Origin: JBBSNV01 sp964458605
Lineage (GTDB): Bacteria > Pseudomonadota > Alphaproteobacteria > Reyranellales > JAQSWP01
Direction: 5' to 3'
DNA length: 64,000 bases
Assembly (NCBI GenBank): GCA_964458605.1
Contig: CAYWLS010000019.1
Location: 20,904 to 84,903, forward strand
Made by a program: the position numbers and the translations under genes. Below are positions 17,527-26,170 of this stretch, in pieces. The notes beneath the pieces are model-generated. The model was not told the origin of the DNA, did not search any database, and saw only the letters and a list, made by a program, of their open reading frames with translations. How positions within the stretch are numbered: position 1 is the stretch's first letter; every line of letters starts with the position of its first letter.

Positions 17527-17922
17527 ATGCTGGTCAAGGAAATCGAGCGACATGGCAAGCAGCGCATCTGGCTGATGGACAGCATCGCCGCCGTCGCGCC
17601 CGAGCACAATGGCGCGCTGGTGCTGACCGGCTCGCATGGCGGCCAGAGCGCGGGCGAATACGCGGTGAAATATCCGCTGGCCGCAGCGTTTTTCAACGAC
17701 GCCGGCATCGGCAAGGACGAAGCCGGCGTGGTGGCGCTCGCCATGCTGCAGACCAGAAGCATCGTCGCCGGCGCCGTGTCGCACGACAGCGGCCGCATCG
17801 GCGATGCGCTGGACATGTGGCAGCACGGTACCCTGTCGCGGCTCAACGAGCGGGCCAAGGCGGCCGGGCTGATCCTGGGCATGCGCGTGCAGGACGCGCT
17901 CAGGAAACTGGCGGGCGGCTGA
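17527..17922 (+). CDS. Unrecognised 131-residue protein
   Basis: I do not recognise this family. It has well-formed secondary structure and glycine motifs (LVLTGSHGGQSAGEYA near residue 33-48) and then a segment with AVSHDSGRIGDALDMW. The pattern looks enzymatic and soluble, without membrane helices or signal peptide. It lies eight bases after the nucleotidyltransferase, on the same strand, so the two are probably cotranscribed. Its stop is four bases from the convergent rhodanese stop. Confidence 0.6.
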   Translation: MLVKEIERHGKQRIWLMDSIAAVAPEHNGALVLTGSHGGQSAGEYAVKYPLAAAFFNDAGIGKDEAGVVALAMLQTRSIVAGAVSHDSGRIGDALDMWQHGTLSRLNERAKAAGLILGMRVQDALRKLAGG

Positions 17923-17926
17923 CGGC

Positions 17927-18304
17927 CTATTTGTCGACGGCGCCGCCGCTTTCGGCCCAATCTTTGAAGCCACCCAGGTTGTAGACGTGCTGGTAGCCCA
18001 GGTCCTTGAGGATCTTGCCGGCCAGCGCCGAGCGGCCGCCCGATGCGCAATAGACGATCACCGTCTTGTCGGAGGCGAAATTGGGGTCGCGGGCGGGCGA
18101 GTCGGGCGCGGCCTTGAATTCCAGCATGCCGCGCGAAACGTTCATCGCGCCGGCCACCTTGCCGCTGGCCTGCACTTCGGCTGCGTCGCGCACATCGACC
18201 ACCAGCACGCCGCCCTTGGCTATCATGTCCTTGGCTTGCGCCGGCGTGATGCGCGGCACCGTGGCATTGGCTGCTTCCATTATCTGCTTGAGGGTGGTGG
18301 ACAT
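17927..18304 (-). CDS. Rhodanese-domain protein
   Basis: A 125-residue single rhodanese domain. The active loop is YCASGGRSA with the persulfide-forming cysteine near residue 86, preceded by LVVDVRDAAEV. Such proteins carry sulfane sulfur in the cytoplasm. Start is ATG at 18304; a longer frame from 18397 overlaps the next gene's stop and has no family match. Confidence 0.9.
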   Translation of the reverse strand: MSTTLKQIMEAANATVPRITPAQAKDMIAKGGVLVVDVRDAAEVQASGKVAGAMNVSRGMLEFKAAPDSPARDPNFASDKTVIVYCASGGRSALAGKILKDLGYQHVYNLGGFKDWAESGGAVDK

Positions 18305-18400
18305 GGTCGAGTCCTCGCGCTGCGTGAATGTCCGCAAGGGTAGCCCGCACTGCATTCCGCCGGAAGTGCCAAGAAGAGGCCAATACGCAACTGACACCGC

Positions 18401-19558
18401 TCAGAACAAATCCATCTGCCCGCCATTGCGTTCGGCGACGGCATCCTTGGGCACAGCGAACTTTTTGGTGTCGAGCTTGAAGGTCATGGCGTGGCCCTCG
18501 TTGAGCCCGATGCGGCGGCAGGCGGTGTCGAAGCGCCGGCGCAGCAGCTCGGCGATCGGCCCGTCGCCGGTCATGCGCCGGCCCCATTCCGGGTCGTAAT
18601 CCTTGCCGCCGCGCATCTGCCGCACCAGGCTCATCACCCGGTCGGCGCGGTCGGGCACGTGATTGGCCAGCCATTCGCGGAACAGGTCTTTGATCTCCAG
18701 CGGCAGGCGCAGCATCGTATAGGCGGCGCGTCGCGCGCCCCGCGCGTGGGCTTCCTCCAGGATGCGCTCCATCTCGTGATCGGTCAGGCCGGGGATCATC
18801 GGCGCGCTCATCACGCCGGTCGGAATGCCGGCTCCGGCCAGTTGCTCGATCGCGTCGAGCCGGCGATAGGGTGCCGAAGCGCGCGGCTCCATCTTGCGCG
18901 CCAGCGCCGCGTCGAGCGTGGTGACCGACAGCGCCACCTGGGCCAGGCCCTTGTTCGCCATCGGCGCCAGGATGTCGATATCGCGCGTGACCAGGTGCGA
19001 CTTGGTGACGATGCCGACCGGATGGTTGAACGCGCTCAGCACCTCCAGGATCGAGCGCGTGATGCGCATCTGCCGCTCGGCCGGCTGGTAGGGATCGGTG
19101 TTGGTGCCCATGGCGATGATCTTGCAGCGATACTTGGGATCGCTCAGCTCCCGCCGCAGCAGCGCCGCCGCCTCGGGCTTGAACAGCAGCCTGGTCTCGA
19201 AATCGAGACCGGGCGACAGACCGAGCCAGGCATGGGTCGGCCGCGCGAAGCAATAGATGCAGCCATGCTCGCAGCCGCGATAGGAGTTGATCGACTGGTC
19301 GAAGCCGACATCGGGCGAGTTGTTGCGCGCGATGATGGTGCGGGAGGCGTCGCGCATCATCGAGGTGCGCAGCGGCGGCAACTCGTCCTCGCCTTGCGGC
19401 GCGCCGCTCCAGCCGTCGTCGACGGCGTAGCGCTCTTCCTGCTCGTAGCGACCCGACTTGTTGGACATCGCGCCCCGACCCTTCCTGGCATGGTCGTCGA
19501 GCGGCCGGTCGGGGTCGGTCGGCAGGTGTTCGGAGGCGCTGTTCGGGCGGAGCGGCAT
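18401..19558 (-). CDS. PA0069-family radical SAM protein (SplB-like)
   Basis: A 385-residue protein with an iron-sulfur radical SAM motif CEHGCIYCF (C-x3-C-x2-C, near residue 96). NSPDVGFDQSINSYRGCEHG precedes it and MGTNTDPYQPAE follows, matching the PA0069/Rv2578c family related to spore photoproduct lyase. Substrate unknown, perhaps DNA or nucleotide linked. Starts at ATG 19558. Single gene, 87 bases from the phosphotransferase. Confidence 0.85.
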   Translation of the reverse strand: MPLRPNSASEHLPTDPDRPLDDHARKGRGAMSNKSGRYEQEERYAVDDGWSGAPQGEDELPPLRTSMMRDASRTIIARNNSPDVGFDQSINSYRGCEHGCIYCFARPTHAWLGLSPGLDFETRLLFKPEAAALLRRELSDPKYRCKIIAMGTNTDPYQPAERQMRITRSILEVLSAFNHPVGIVTKSHLVTRDIDILAPMANKGLAQVALSVTTLDAALARKMEPRASAPYRRLDAIEQLAGAGIPTGVMSAPMIPGLTDHEMERILEEAHARGARRAAYTMLRLPLEIKDLFREWLANHVPDRADRVMSLVRQMRGGKDYDPEWGRRMTGDGPIAELLRRRFDTACRRIGLNEGHAMTFKLDTKKFAVPKDAVAERNGGQMDLF

Positions 19559-19645
19559 GGCAAGGAGCCTAGGCCGGCGTCTGGAACAAAACAAGAACCA
19601 GGGAAGACGGCTACCGCTGCCGGCGCGATAGCGAAAGGCTGGCGC

Positions 19646-20740
19646 TCAGTAGCGCACGGCGCCGAGATCGAGCGGATCGGGCCCCAGCCACTCGTGCCGC
19701 GTCTGGGCGATGGCGGCCGGCTGGAAGGCGCGTTCGATGGTGGCGCCAATATGCTCGCGCATCTCGGCCGTCAGCCCGGCATCGGACCATTGCGTGGGAT
19801 CGCTGCCGTCATAGGGCAGCGCTGTCTGCACCTTCCAGCGCGCCATGAAGGCCATGGTGCGCAGCCAGGTCATGCGCCGGAACGGCGTCAGCACCGGCCG
19901 CATCCGCCCCATGCGCTCGGGCGCCACCGCGGCATAGGCGCGATAGAAGGCGATGGTCTGCGCCCGGCTGAGCGCGGTGTCCTGGCTGGGGTCCCACAGG
20001 GTCGAGGTCGGCAGGCTGGCATGCGCCAGGTCGATCGCGGGCGAGCCGTAATGCGCCTTTTCCAGGTCGACGAACCAGATCTTGCCGGCGCGGTCGATCA
20101 GGAAATTGCCGGGATGGGTGTCGGCCAGGGCGAAGGTGATCTCGGTCGGATCGCTGCCGCGCTGGGCGGCGTAGTTGCGCGCAAAGATCAGTTCGTCGGC
20201 CAGCATGGCGCGGCTCTGCGCGGAGGTCGTCATGCGGTCGAAGAACGGCGCGTTGGCTTCGATCGCGGCCAGCAGCGCCGGCGCTGGATGTTCCAGCCGC
20301 GTCATCGGCGCGATGCGCTCGGGCGCCGGCACCGGCAGGTCGTGCAGCCGCGCCAGCGCTGCGGCCATGGCCGGCAGGTCGTCCGGCAGCTTGGGCGGAT
20401 GGCCGTTGACGAACTCGACCAGCAGGATGCCGCCCGGCACGTCGTCGCTGGGCGGCACCACGCCCAGCAGATGCGGCGTGGCGGCGGCGGGAGCGGCGCG
20501 TTCGAAGGCGCAGGCCTGGGCCACCAGACGCTCGCCGGCCTCGGCATCGCCGGCATGGGCGTAGCAGATGCGCGCCAGCGGCCACCGGCCATCGAGCCGG
20601 CGCAGCACGCGGACATGGCCGTGCGCGGTGCCCTTGGCGGGCAGCGCCACCAGTTCGCCGGTCGACAGCCGCTCCAGCCCGTGCACCTGGCCCAGCGCCT
20701 GGCACAGCGCCCGGGCGGGCAGCGGGAAATCTTTGCTCAT
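19646..20740 (-). CDS. Aminoglycoside-phosphotransferase-fold kinase-like protein
   Basis: A 364-residue protein of the APH/choline-kinase fold. The catalytic loop is LADTHPGNFLID (about residue 205-216; the family consensus is HGDxHPGN, so the first histidine and glycine differ) and the metal-binding Asp is in WFVDLEKA. The nucleotide loop is weak. The substrate is likely a small metabolite; antibiotic resistance should not be assumed. Lies 22 bases after moaB, on the same strand, likely in one operon with slt and moaB. Confidence 0.78.
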   Translation of the reverse strand: MSKDFPLPARALCQALGQVHGLERLSTGELVALPAKGTAHGHVRVLRRLDGRWPLARICYAHAGDAEAGERLVAQACAFERAAPAAATPHLLGVVPPSDDVPGGILLVEFVNGHPPKLPDDLPAMAAALARLHDLPVPAPERIAPMTRLEHPAPALLAAIEANAPFFDRMTTSAQSRAMLADELIFARNYAAQRGSDPTEITFALADTHPGNFLIDRAGKIWFVDLEKAHYGSPAIDLAHASLPTSTLWDPSQDTALSRAQTIAFYRAYAAVAPERMGRMRPVLTPFRRMTWLRTMAFMARWKVQTALPYDGSDPTQWSDAGLTAEMREHIGATIERAFQPAAIAQTRHEWLGPDPLDLGAVRY

Positions 20741-20762
20741 GGGGCGATAACGCTCAGCGCCG

Positions 20763-21308
20763 CTAACCGCTGCGCGGGGTCTTGCCTTCGTTCAGCCGCG
20801 GCAGCAGCTCGGCGAAGTTGCAAGGCCGGAAGCGGATATCGAGCTGGAATTTCAGGATCTCGTCCCAACCGTCGCGGCAGGCGCCGGGCGAGCCGGGCAG
20901 GGCGAACAGATAGGTGCCGCCGGCCACGCCGGCCGTGGCGCGCGACTGGATGGTCGAGGTGCCGATCTTCTGGAAGCTGACGAAGCGGAACACCTCGCCG
21001 AAGCCGTCGATGCGCTTCTCGTAGACGCGTTCGAAGGCCTCGGGCGTGACGTCGCGCCCGGTCACGCCGGTGCCGCCGGTCGAGATCACCACTTCGACAT
21101 TCGGATCGTCGATCCAGGCCCTGAGCTGGGCGACGATGGCGTCGATCTCGTCCCTGACGATGGCGCGGCCGGCCAGCCGGTGGCCCGCCTGCTGCAGGCG
21201 CTCGACCAGCACCGGTCCGGACCGATCGTCGGCCTCGCCGCGGGTGTCGGAAACGGTCAGGACTGCGATGTTGACCGGCTTGAACGGTCGGCTCTCATCG
21301 ATTGCCAC
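20763..21308 (-). CDS. moaB: Molybdenum cofactor biosynthesis protein B
   Basis: A 181-residue MoaB/MogA-type protein that binds molybdopterin. Signature STGGTGVTGRDVT near residue 76-88, and PGSPGACRDGWDEIL near 138. MoaB adenylates or helps insert metal into molybdopterin. It overlaps the slt stop by 14 bases, showing translational coupling with an unrelated function. No other moa genes are in the window. Confidence 0.94.
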   Translation of the reverse strand: MAIDESRPFKPVNIAVLTVSDTRGEADDRSGPVLVERLQQAGHRLAGRAIVRDEIDAIVAQLRAWIDDPNVEVVISTGGTGVTGRDVTPEAFERVYEKRIDGFGEVFRFVSFQKIGTSTIQSRATAGVAGGTYLFALPGSPGACRDGWDEILKFQLDIRFRPCNFAELLPRLNEGKTPRSG

Positions 21309-23238
21309 TCGGGTTCTCCGTCGTCACGCCGCCCACCTGAACGGGGGTGGCTGCCATTCCATCAACGGAGACATAGAGAGGCCAGCGATGCGAGGCAAGG
21401 GCATCCAGGGTCGGGGTCTTCTGCCCCAGGCGCAGCTGGTAGATCCACAGATTGGCCATCACCCGCTCGATGAACAGGCGGGTCTCGCGCACCGGGATCG
21501 ACGCCACGAACAGCAGCGGGTCGTCGTTGTAGTTCACTTCGCTCTGCCAGCGTTGCAGGTTGCCCGGTCCCGAATTGTAGGCCGCGGCGACCAGGAACAG
21601 GTTGGCGCCGATCGGCTCGTAGTCCATCAGGTAGCGCAGGTAGAACTGGCCCAGCATCATGTTGACGTCGGGCCGGTAGAGCTGGCCGGCATCGGCCGGC
21701 GTGCCGAAGCGGTTGGCCATGGCGCGCGCCGTGGGCGGCATCAGCTGCATCAGCCCGGCGGCGCCGGCCCAGGAGCGGGCGCGCGGATTGAAGGCGGATT
21801 CCTGACGCGCGAAGGCATAGACCAGGGCGCGATCGACGATGAAGCCGCCCTTGGGCTGCCACGGCGGCACCGGATAGAGCGCCACATCCATGCCCGGGAT
21901 GCGATCGCGCACCGCATCGTCGCTCACCGCATTCGCGACCTTCAGCGCCAGGTCGGGCAGGCGCGCATTCTCCGCCAGCGACAGCACCGCGGCGATCACG
22001 CTGTCGTCGGCATCGGCGGTCAGCGCGTAGAGCTCGGCCACCGCGCCGTCGATCTCGCCCGCCTGCAGCAGCGCCAGCGCCCGCCGGCCGACATTGTCGC
22101 CCAGCAGCAGGTCGAACTGCGCCTTGGTGAAATTGGGCGGTGTCCACAGGAAGCTGGGATCGCTGCCGAAGGTCTTCTGCGCCAGGATGCCGTAGAAAGT
22201 GCGCGGATAGGCGGCGGCCTTGCGCATCCAGGGATTGTACTTCTCCGGGCTGCCGGCCAGCAGATTGGCGCGTGCCGCCCAGAATGCGCCGGCGGCGGCG
22301 TTCCAGGAGGAAATGTTGGGCGATTCGGCCAGCGCCTGGAAACGGCGGGCCGCTTCGCTGTAGGAGCCCAGCCGCCAGGCCGCCAGTCCGGCAGTCCAGT
22401 TGGCCATCGCCGCCTCGTCGCCGGCGGCGGCGTCCTTGGCGGCATCGAGCGCCAGTTCGTCGTTCTTGCCCGACAGGAACAGCCGCGACGCGACGTCGGC
22501 GCGCAGCCGGTCGATCTCGCCCGGGGCGAACAGCTTCTGCGCCTCCTCGCTGTCGAGCAGCTTGAGCGCCTGCACGTGCGAATCGCGCTGGGCCAGCAGC
22601 AGGATGCGCTGGCGCAGCGCATTGGCCTGGGCGCGTTGCGCGGGCGACAGCGACTTGGTGCTGGGTGCGGGCAGGGCCGCCGACGAACTCTGCACGGTGG
22701 GCGTGACGAAGCTCGACGCCGTCGGCGTGGCCGCGCCGGCCGGCTTCTTCTTCAGCGCCAGCGCGTAGATGCGCGGCGCCTGCGGATGGTCGTTGTAGGC
22801 GGCGAGCCATTCGGCCAGTTCGCCGTAGTGCGAAGCGTAGGCCGGATGCAGATAGCGCTGTGCCAGCACGTGGCCCACCAGCAGGCGATTGTTCAACCGC
22901 GCGATCTCGGCGTCGGCGTCGTGGAAGCGTCCCGCGTCCTGCAGATCGAAGATGCGGCGATAGCGCTCGGCATCGTCGCGCGAGATCGCCTGGCCAAAGG
23001 AAAATTCGCGCTTCTCCAATTCGCGCGACAAGGATGTGTTGAGGCTGATCGCTGGCGGCGATTTGACGGCGACGACGGATTTGGCCGGCGTCGCCGGCTT
23101 CTGCTGCTTGGCCATCGCAAGCGCCGGCCCGCACAACGCCAGCGCCAGCGCGACGGGCGTCACGCGGCGGATGAAGCGGCGGCGACGATCGCTCGTCGCC
23201 GCCTTGCTGTACGGGCTGTCTCGAAGGACCGCGATCAT
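21295..23238 (-). CDS. slt: Soluble lytic murein transglycosylase
   Basis: A 647-residue periplasmic enzyme. A basic N-terminus and hydrophobic stretch (about residues 25-45) form a signal peptide. A long superhelical alpha domain (TPR-like, about 80-480) is followed by the SLT domain with catalytic Glu in FARQESAFNP, GAAGLMQLMPPTA and AAYNSGPGN. It cleaves peptidoglycan with formation of 1,6-anhydro ends. Start ATG at 23238 was chosen; an upstream GTG at 23289 is in frame. First gene of slt-moaB-phosphotransferase. Confidence 0.93.
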   Translation of the reverse strand: MIAVLRDSPYSKAATSDRRRRFIRRVTPVALALALCGPALAMAKQQKPATPAKSVVAVKSPPAISLNTSLSRELEKREFSFGQAISRDDAERYRRIFDLQDAGRFHDADAEIARLNNRLLVGHVLAQRYLHPAYASHYGELAEWLAAYNDHPQAPRIYALALKKKPAGAATPTASSFVTPTVQSSSAALPAPSTKSLSPAQRAQANALRQRILLLAQRDSHVQALKLLDSEEAQKLFAPGEIDRLRADVASRLFLSGKNDELALDAAKDAAAGDEAAMANWTAGLAAWRLGSYSEAARRFQALAESPNISSWNAAAGAFWAARANLLAGSPEKYNPWMRKAAAYPRTFYGILAQKTFGSDPSFLWTPPNFTKAQFDLLLGDNVGRRALALLQAGEIDGAVAELYALTADADDSVIAAVLSLAENARLPDLALKVANAVSDDAVRDRIPGMDVALYPVPPWQPKGGFIVDRALVYAFARQESAFNPRARSWAGAAGLMQLMPPTARAMANRFGTPADAGQLYRPDVNMMLGQFYLRYLMDYEPIGANLFLVAAAYNSGPGNLQRWQSEVNYNDDPLLFVASIPVRETRLFIERVMANLWIYQLRLGQKTPTLDALASHRWPLYVSVDGMAATPVQVGGVTTENPSGNR

Positions 23239-23350
23239 TTCCCTGTTTGACCGGCTTGTTTTGAGCGCCGTGTCGCTTGAGCCGCACACTGCCGGCTAGG
23301 TCGACCCGCAATCAAGTAAAAACTTGTTTTCGCTCAAGGGTTTGCCGCGC

Positions 23351-23370
23351 ACCAACAAAATGTTGTTGGT
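23351..23370. repeat. Short inverted repeat downstream of the uracil-DNA glycosylase gene
   Basis: ACCAACA (23351-23357) pairs perfectly with TGTTGGT (23364-23370) with a six-base AT-rich loop. It is 40 bases beyond the glycosylase stop on the minus strand. A second small stem CAAGT-aaaa-ACTTG lies at about 23313-23326. Neither carries a proper T-run on the minus strand, so a terminator role is unsure. Confidence 0.4.
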
Positions 23371-23411
23371 CGCATTGCAACGGCAACCAGATGTGCTGCG
23401 GGCGCTGTCGC

Positions 23412-24266
23412 CTATTTCGACAGCAATTCGTCCAGCCGCTGGCGGATGGCGAGCAGGTCGCGCCATGCCTCGCGCTTCTGCGCCGGCGAGCGCAGCAGAT
23501 AGGCGGGATGGAATGTCGGCATCGCTGGAATGGCGGGGATGCGCTGGTCGGGTCGGTAATCGAACCAGCGGCCGCGCAGGCGCATGATTCCTTCGTTGGT
23601 GTTGAGCAGCGTTTTGGCCGAGACGCCGCCGGCGAAGATCAGCAGCCTGGGACGCGCCAGCGCGATGTGACGTTCGACGAACGGCATGCAGATGGCGATC
23701 TCCGCCGCGGTCGGCGAGCGGTTGCCCGGCGGCCGCCATGGCAGGATGTTGGTGATGTAGAAGTTGGTGCGATCGAGTCCGATCGTCGCCAGCATGCGAT
23801 CGAGCAGCTGGCCGCTGACGCCGACGAACGGCTTGCCCAGCCGGTCTTCGTCCGCGCCCGGCGCTTCGCCCACGATCATCACCGGCGCCTGCGGATTGCC
23901 GTCGGCGAACACGGTGTTCTTGGCGGTGGTCTTCAGCGCGCAGGCCTCGAAGCCCTCGATCGCGGCGCGCAGGGCATCCAGGCTGTCGGCCAGCGCCGCC
24001 GTCTGGCGCGCATCGGCCACGGCGGCGGGCGATTGCAGCGGTATCTGAGGCGGGCTGGGCGCGGTCGCCGGGCGGCCGCTCTCGCGCGGCACGGCCGGAA
24101 CGGAAGCGGCGGGGGCTCGGGCGGCCGGCGCCGCCGCCCGCACCGGCGTCGCCGACAGCGCATAGCGGTCGACCGGCGCGTTCTCGATCGCCTCGTCGAC
24201 GCCGGCGTCGCGGTAGAAGGCCAGGATCGCTCGCGGATCGGCCAAATCTGCGACCGGATTAGCCAT
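23412..24266 (-). CDS. Family 4 uracil-DNA glycosylase
   Basis: A 284-residue protein: residues 1-95 are Pro/Ala-rich and variable, and the rest is a family 4 UDG with GEAPGADEDRLGKPFVG (motif A), NILPWRPPGNR, and THPAYLLR-type MPTFHPAYLL (motif B). It removes uracil from DNA. Compared with the four-cysteine iron-sulfur pattern of thermophile family 4 enzymes, the first cysteine is Phe (FEAC) and the third is Trp (LPW for VKC); only two remain. Divergent from ETF-QO across a repeat element. Confidence 0.88.
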   Translation of the reverse strand: MANPVADLADPRAILAFYRDAGVDEAIENAPVDRYALSATPVRAAAPAARAPAASVPAVPRESGRPATAPSPPQIPLQSPAAVADARQTAALADSLDALRAAIEGFEACALKTTAKNTVFADGNPQAPVMIVGEAPGADEDRLGKPFVGVSGQLLDRMLATIGLDRTNFYITNILPWRPPGNRSPTAAEIAICMPFVERHIALARPRLLIFAGGVSAKTLLNTNEGIMRLRGRWFDYRPDQRIPAIPAMPTFHPAYLLRSPAQKREAWRDLLAIRQRLDELLSK

Positions 24267-24314
24267 GGCTTCGCCGGGTTTGGTACGCTATTGCTTGGCG
24301 GGACATGGCGCGAT

Positions 24315-24470
24315 CCTAGTGCAAATCGGCTTTTGACGGAATTGCCGGGATCCCGTCGCAAGCCGTGGATTTGCTCCGCTTCGCGGGAACGGGGCCGATT
24401 CACACGACCGAAGGGAAGCGTTGCGGCGCTTCCGGCGCGGTCGTGATCCGCCGCAGCGGATCCGGCGATA
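24315..24470. repeat. Dispersed intergenic hairpin repeat, copy B
   Basis: The first hairpin (24321-24374) pairs GCAAATC with GATTTGC around a core CGGCTTTTGACGGAAT and its near complement. The second (24403-24445) pairs CACGACCG with CGGTCGTG and GGAAGCG with CGCTTCC. The order of motifs, including GATTCACACGACCG, is the same as in copy A at 3335. It sits between the divergent starts of the glycosylase and ETF-QO genes, so here it is in a 5' region rather than a terminator position. Confidence 0.72.
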
Positions 24471-24507
24471 AAACGGCAGTCGAATGAAGGAGTTGCAGGG
24501 GGATCCC

Positions 24508-26163
24508 ATGGCGCGTGAGGCAATGGAATATGACGTGGTGATCGTGGGCGCCGGCCCGGCGGGCTTGGCCGCCGCCATTCGCCTGCGCCAGCTCGCCGCC
24601 GAGCAGAGTCATGAAGTCAGCGTTTGCGTCATCGAGAAGGGTTCGGAGGTCGGCGCGCATATCCTGTCGGGCGCGGTGATCGACCCGATTGGTCTGAACG
24701 AGCTGATCCCGGACTGGAAGGAGAAGGGCGCGCCGCTCAACACGCCGGTCACCGAAGACAAGTTCATGGTGCTGAGCGAGAAGGGCGGATTCACCATCCC
24801 GTCCTTCCTGATGCCGCCGCTGATGAACAACCACGGCAACTATATCGCCAGCCTGGGCAATCTGTGCCGCTGGCTGGCCGAGCAGGCCACCGAGGCGGGC
24901 GTCGAGATCTACCCCGGCTTCGCCGCCGCCGAGGTGCTCTACCACGAGGACGGTTCGGTCAAGGGCGTCGCCACCGGCGACATGGGCATCGCCAAGGACG
25001 GCCATCACAAGGACAGCTACACCGAGGGCATGGAGCTGCACGCCAAATACACCTTCTTCGCCGAAGGCGCGCGCGGCTCGCTGACCAAGATGCTGTTCGA
25101 CAAGTTCAAGCTGCGCGAGGGCGTCGAGCCGCAGAAGTTCGGCATCGGCATCAAGGAGCTGTGGGAGATCGATCCGGCCAAGCACAAGCCGGGCCTGGTG
25201 ATCCACAGCCAGGGCTGGCCGCTCGACAGCAAGACCGGCGGCGGCTCGTTCATGTATCACCTGGAGAACAACCAGGTGGCGGTGGGCTTCGTCGTCCACC
25301 TGAACTACGAGAATCCCTATCTGTCGCCGTTCGACGAGTTCCAGCGCTTCAAGACCCATCCCAAGGTGCGGCCCTATTTCGAGGGCGGCAAGCGGCTGGT
25401 CTACGGCGCGCGGGCCATCAACGAAGGCGGCGTGCAGTCGGTGCCGAAGCTGGTGTTCCCCGGCGGCGCGCTGATCGGCTGCGCCGCGGGCTTCGTCAAC
25501 GTGCCGCGCATCAAGGGCTCGCACAACGCCATCAAGACCGGGATGATGGCGGCCGAGGCGGCCTTCGCTGCGCTCAAGGGCGGCAGCCAGGGCCACGACG
25601 AATTGAGCGCCTATCCCGAGGCCTATCGCCACTCCTGGGTCCACAAGGACCTGTGGCGGGTGCGCAACGTCAAGCCGGCCCTGAAATGGGGCATGTGGCT
25701 GGGCTCGCTCTATGGCGGGCTGGACATGTGGCTGAACAGCCTGGGGCTGGGCGCCCTGCTGCCCTGGACCTTGAAGCACAAGAAGGCCGACTACGAGTGC
25801 ATCAAGAAGGCGGCCGACTGCCAGCCGATCGCCTATCCGCGGCCGGATGGCGTTGTCAGTTTCGACAAACTTTCGTCGGTTTTCCTCTCTAACACCAATC
25901 ATGAAGAGGATCAGCCCAGCCACCTGAAGCTGAAGGACCCGACGATTCCCATCGCCGTCAACCTGCCGCTCTATGCCGAACCGGCGCAGCGCTACTGCCC
26001 GGCCGGCGTCTACGAGGTGGTCGAGGAAGGCGGCAGCAAGAGGTTCCAGATCAACGCGCAGAATTGCGTCCATTGCAAAACCTGCGACATCAAGGATCCG
26101 GAGCAGAATATCGTCTGGTGCGTGCCCGAGGGCGGCGGGGGTCCCAACTACCCGAACATGTAG
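24508..26163 (+). CDS. Electron transfer flavoprotein-ubiquinone oxidoreductase
   Basis: A 551-residue inner-membrane-associated flavoprotein that passes electrons from ETF (fatty acid, amino acid and sarcosine-type dehydrogenases) to ubiquinone. FAD loop VIVGAGPAGLAA near residue 13; C-terminal 4Fe-4S cluster cysteines in RYCPAGVYE and NCVHCKTCDIKDP. The family ending GGGGPNYPNM is intact. Start ATG at 24508 follows GGGGGA by six bases; ATG 24484 is in frame. First gene of a run with the TPR protein and ispE. Confidence 0.96.
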   Translation: MAREAMEYDVVIVGAGPAGLAAAIRLRQLAAEQSHEVSVCVIEKGSEVGAHILSGAVIDPIGLNELIPDWKEKGAPLNTPVTEDKFMVLSEKGGFTIPSFLMPPLMNNHGNYIASLGNLCRWLAEQATEAGVEIYPGFAAAEVLYHEDGSVKGVATGDMGIAKDGHHKDSYTEGMELHAKYTFFAEGARGSLTKMLFDKFKLREGVEPQKFGIGIKELWEIDPAKHKPGLVIHSQGWPLDSKTGGGSFMYHLENNQVAVGFVVHLNYENPYLSPFDEFQRFKTHPKVRPYFEGGKRLVYGARAINEGGVQSVPKLVFPGGALIGCAAGFVNVPRIKGSHNAIKTGMMAAEAAFAALKGGSQGHDELSAYPEAYRHSWVHKDLWRVRNVKPALKWGMWLGSLYGGLDMWLNSLGLGALLPWTLKHKKADYECIKKAADCQPIAYPRPDGVVSFDKLSSVFLSNTNHEEDQPSHLKLKDPTIPIAVNLPLYAEPAQRYCPAGVYEVVEEGGSKRFQINAQNCVHCKTCDIKDPEQNIVWCVPEGGGGPNYPNM

Positions 26164-26170
26164 GTGCTCG

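Noticed and set aside
19646..20740. Antibiotic resistance by the phosphotransferase-like protein
   Set aside because: The catalytic loop is altered from the aminoglycoside kinases, and the gene sits with moaB and slt. The fold alone does not support a resistance role.
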